Assembly: GCF_016894245.1 (NCBI RefSeq)
Contig: NZ_CP069792.1
Coordinates: 1,240,001-1,304,000, forward strand
From: Corynebacterium kroppenstedtii
GTDB taxonomy: Bacteria; Actinomycetota; Actinomycetes; Mycobacteriales; Mycobacteriaceae
Length of the DNA: 64,000 bases
Direction of reading: 5' to 3'
Position numbers and translations under genes: made by a program. Positions 61,583 to 64,000 of the stretch are shown piece by piece; position 1 is the first letter of the stretch; each line of letters begins with the position of its first letter. Below the pieces are notes generated by a model. It was not told the DNA's origin. It saw only the letters and a program-made list of their open reading frames with translations, and made no database searches.

Positions 61583-62866
61583 ATGGCGTCGATACGATTT
61601 AATAATGTCTCTCGAATTTACGGTGACCGCAAAGCCGTGGATAATCTTAATTTAGATATCGCTGATGGTGAATTTCTAGTTGTCGTAGGACCCTCCGGCT
61701 GTGGCAAGTCCACGAGTCTGCGAATGCTTGCGGGCCTGGAACCTACTGATCAGGGGTCAATTTTTATTGGCAATAGGGATGCAACGGGGGTACCTCCTCG
61801 CGAACGCGATGTGGCAATGGTGTTTCAGAATTACGCCCTGTACCCCAACATGACGGTTGAGGGGAATATGAGCTTTGCTCTCCGCAACCGCGGGATGGGG
61901 AAGAAGGAAACGCGACGACGTGTCCATGAGGCTGCGGCGATGCTGGAGCTTACCGATCTGCTGGACCGCAAACCCGCAGCCTTGTCGGGTGGGCAGCGGC
62001 AACGCGTGGCGATGGGGCGGGCGATAGTTCGTGACCCCGCGGTTTTCTGCATGGATGAGCCGCTATCAAACCTTGATGCGAAACTTCGAGTATCGACGCG
62101 GTCCCAGATTCTTTCTTTGCAGAAAAAGCTCCGTACGACGACCGTATATGTGACGCACGACCAAGTTGAAGCGATGACCATGGGCGACCGCGTGGCTGTA
62201 CTCAAAGACGGCGTGTTGCAGCAGGTCGACTCGCCGCGTGATGTTTATCAGAATCCTGCAAACACGTTTGTGGCGTCGTTTATTGGATCGCCGACGATGG
62301 GCCTCTTCACGATTGATGGTGGGCCAATTATGGGTGTGCGTCCGGAGGACTGGGAGGTGCTATCGGTCGTATCGGGGGACAACGCGGCAACGACGACGGG
62401 GGAGGAACGTGTGCAGGATGCGGGTGTGCCAGGAGACGCACCTCTACTCCACCTTACGGTCACGCACATCGAGGAGCTCGGGGCGCAATCGTTTGCCTAT
62501 GGCACCCCCACGGTTTCTCGAGGACGCCATGATTCGCGTGTTAGCCAGGCAGCTGGGGTCATGACAGACGCCACTGGAACAGCGAATGGAATAAGTGGAC
62601 AACCTGGCGAAACAACGGGGTCCCATCGCGGTGTCCACATCAACCCCATGACGGGCAGGGACGCGCTCGCCGTGCTCCTCCCGCGAGATAGTGCCGCAGG
62701 GAGAGGGAAGGACCTCGTCACGTCGGACGTCGTTCACAACAACGGGCAGGTTACGGCTGCCGATGTGGCCGTCGGATCTGTGATTACTGTTCGTGCGACA
62801 CGAACCCACTATTTCGACCCAGAAACTGGCAACCGAATTGATCCCACCGCTGGCTCTGCACGTTAG
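61583..62866 (+). CDS. ugpC: ABC ATPase, UgpC/MsmK-like
   Basis: The 427-residue ATPase has Walker A GPSGCGKST, signature LSGGQRQRVAMGRAI, Walker B CMDEPLSNLDA and H-loop THDQVEAM, then a C-terminal regulatory (TOBE/OB) domain beginning near IMGVRPEDW. The regulatory part is interrupted by ~60 Gly/Thr/Ala-rich residues (AAGVMTDATGT to GVHIN), unlike typical UgpC. It should energise UgpAE and may be shared with other sugar importers, as for MsmK-type ATPases. Confidence 0.9.
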   Translation: MASIRFNNVSRIYGDRKAVDNLNLDIADGEFLVVVGPSGCGKSTSLRMLAGLEPTDQGSIFIGNRDATGVPPRERDVAMVFQNYALYPNMTVEGNMSFALRNRGMGKKETRRRVHEAAAMLELTDLLDRKPAALSGGQRQRVAMGRAIVRDPAVFCMDEPLSNLDAKLRVSTRSQILSLQKKLRTTTVYVTHDQVEAMTMGDRVAVLKDGVLQQVDSPRDVYQNPANTFVASFIGSPTMGLFTIDGGPIMGVRPEDWEVLSVVSGDNAATTTGEERVQDAGVPGDAPLLHLTVTHIEELGAQSFAYGTPTVSRGRHDSRVSQAAGVMTDATGTANGISGQPGETTGSHRGVHINPMTGRDALAVLLPRDSAAGRGKDLVTSDVVHNNGQVTAADVAVGSVITVRATRTHYFDPETGNRIDPTAGSAR

Positions 62867-62904
62867 CAGTCCCCACGTGATCCCCCCGGTGCGCAAGGGC
62901 GCTG

Positions 62905-63381
62905 CTAGTCCTCGTAGCGGTCCTTAGCTTCTTGCAGGATGCGCTCAGCTTCTGCTTTATCGCCCCAGCCAGAGCCACTGACTTCCTTATTCGGTTCCAG
63001 ATCCTTGTAGTGGACGAAGAAGTGCTCCACCTCGTCCTTAATGTGATCTTCGACGTCGTTGATGTCTTGGTACTTCTCGTAGCGGACATCGTCGATGACG
63101 CAGAGTAGCTTGTCGTCGCCGCCTGCTTCGTCGGTCATCTTGAACACACCGACCGGGCGGGCCTCAACGATCACGCCGGGGAATACCGGCTCAGGAAGAA
63201 TGACCAGCGCGTCGAGTGGATCGCCATCTTCGCCGAGCGTGTGATCAATAAAGCCGTAGTCGGCAGGATAAGCCATAGGGGTGAAAAGGTACCGATCCAG
63301 GTAGACCTTGCCCGTTTCGTGATCAACTTCGTACTTGTTGCGTGATCCCTTCGGGATTTCGATCGTGACTTCAATACTCAT
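62905..63381 (-). CDS. ppa: Inorganic pyrophosphatase
   Basis: A family-I pyrophosphatase of 158 residues. It opens with [16 protein letters not shown] and has the metal-binding DGDPLDALV and PLDAL-type Asp cluster, with KYQDINDV later. The start at 63381 is chosen since TACAGT (63394-63389) lies seven bases upstream (leaderless) and the conserved N-terminus begins there. It is divergent from the carboxypeptidase gene, an arrangement kept in many Actinobacteria. Confidence 0.96.
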   Translation of the reverse strand: MSIEVTIEIPKGSRNKYEVDHETGKVYLDRYLFTPMAYPADYGFIDHTLGEDGDPLDALVILPEPVFPGVIVEARPVGVFKMTDEAGGDDKLLCVIDDVRYEKYQDINDVEDHIKDEVEHFFVHYKDLEPNKEVSGSGWGDKAEAERILQEAKDRYED

Positions 63382-63512
63382 AAGACCCACTGTACTGAAC
63401 CGCCACGCAACCGGGGGTGCCACGCTGGAGAACCAGCGTAATTTCGTCGACCATCTGGCCGGAAGTTGAAGTGTTCCGCGTTGTGTCCGGGGTCTCGGCT
63501 AAACTCACCACC

Positions 63513-64000
63513 GTGAAAAAAGGTAAGAAGAACTCTGGTGGGTCGACAGCCGTTCGTACTGGCTCTTTTCGACGTTCCGCTGTCTCTTCTGTCGTCACCG
63601 TGCTCGCCATTATCGTGGTGGCGGCGGTGATCGTTGGGGCTGTGGTCATGTACCAGCAGCGCAACGCATACACCTCCGCCGACCCGGCAGGACCGGCCGA
63701 TAGTGGCGTCTCCGTGTCCGGGCCGAATGCGGACGCCCCTATTCCCGACATCACGAAAGCCCTTCAGGGGCCGGCCTCTAATGGTGCTTTGGGCCAGTTG
63801 GCTGGCCAGGTTACCGACGCATCCTCTGGGAAAACGTTGTGGGACAAGAATTCGTCCACTGCAATGGTTCCAGCGTCGTCAACAAAGATGATGACGACGG
63901 CTGCTGCACTGTTAACTCTTGGTCCGAAGGACAAAGTTCGCACGGTAGTGAAACGTGGCACGAAACCGGGGCAGATCGTGCTGGTCGGTGGCGGTGACGT
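63513..64000 (+). CDS. dacB: D-alanyl-D-alanine carboxypeptidase (PBP4/DacB type), 3' end missing
   Basis: The visible 162 residues have a basic N-terminus, one transmembrane or signal segment (~23-46), a Pro/Ala/Ser linker, and the start of the penicillin-binding fold: ASSGKTLWDKN then the SxxK nucleophile motif SSTK at 122-125. It acts outside the membrane on cell-wall peptides. GTG at 63513 follows TAAACT (63500-63505) by seven bases, so the start is probably leaderless. The gene runs off the right edge of the window. Confidence 0.9.
   Translation, partial: MKKGKKNSGGSTAVRTGSFRRSAVSSVVTVLAIIVVAAVIVGAVVMYQQRNAYTSADPAGPADSGVSVSGPNADAPIPDITKALQGPASNGALGQLAGQVTDASSGKTLWDKNSSTAMVPASSTKMMTTAAALLTLGPKDKVRTVVKRGTKPGQIVLVGGGD

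Overview
The window reads as the chromosome of a Corynebacterium (Actinobacteria, moderately high GC). The genus call rests on the glnX-glnH-pknG operon, a cysI-X-H-D-N-Y sulfur block with McbR/CysR-type TAGAC-N6-GTCTA boxes, the ugpA-E-B-C order, the block xthA / GNAT / def / DUF3263 / LytR_C / ybdK that is syntenic with the Mycobacterium Rv0427c-Rv0433 region, a solitary groEL with CIRCE operators, and many apparently leaderless genes (a TANNNT hexamer 6-7 nt before the start codon). Species was not determined; a C. kroppenstedtii-like lipophilic species is only a guess. I saw no tRNA, rRNA, CRISPR array, insertion sequence or prophage.

Layout. 1-3.7 kb: end of a GH13 glycosidase and a lower-GC two-gene ABC transporter. 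3.8-6.5 kb: thiE and thiC behind a TPP riboswitch. 6.6-10.5 kb: ABC exporter plus two-component system. 10.7-16.2 kb: an NAD(P)-binding/DUF2867 protein whose expected start codon reads ATA, thiD, a DinB-like protein, a GNAT and an L-lactate/hydroxyacid dehydrogenase. 16.2-19.5 kb: an amino-acid permease flanked by two copies of a ~120-bp palindromic G6/C6 repeat. 19.5-29.3 kb: sulfur assimilation (TauE-type permease, cysI, cysX, cysH with an in-frame TAG, cysD, cysN, cysY and a ferredoxin-NADP reductase). 29.8-32.7 kb: pta-ackA. 33.4-39.5 kb: L,D-transpeptidase and pknG-glnH-glnX. 39.7-42.1 kb: ABC pair and a MarR regulator. 42.3-48.8 kb: xthA-GNAT-def, DUF3263, LytR_C, ybdK and an orphan LeuA-regulatory-domain-like protein. 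49.4-54.0 kb: M20 dipeptidase, groEL, PPK2. 54.1-58.2 kb: an unusual adenylation-domain protein with a MarR regulator, a rhodanese and a secreted protein with a DtxR-like box. 58.3-64 kb: ugpAEBC, ppa and the start of a PBP4-type carboxypeptidase.

How the parts work together. Sulfate is activated by CysDN and reduced by CysH and CysI; the reductase probably gives CysI electrons through a ferredoxin; CysY may supply siroheme; the boxes suggest common control. GlnX/GlnH sense amino acids outside the cell and signal to PknG, which controls the TCA cycle through OdhI. Pta-AckA interconvert acetyl-CoA and acetate. Thiamine genes are split between thiC-thiE (riboswitch) and thiD (separate leaderless promoter).

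No single unknown defence or biosynthetic system stands out. The most unusual items are the palindromic repeat pair, the two apparent start/stop lesions (cysH and the DUF2867 gene), the recurring 15-bp tandem repeats, a terminator embedded in a convergent gene, and the aberrant adenylation-domain protein.
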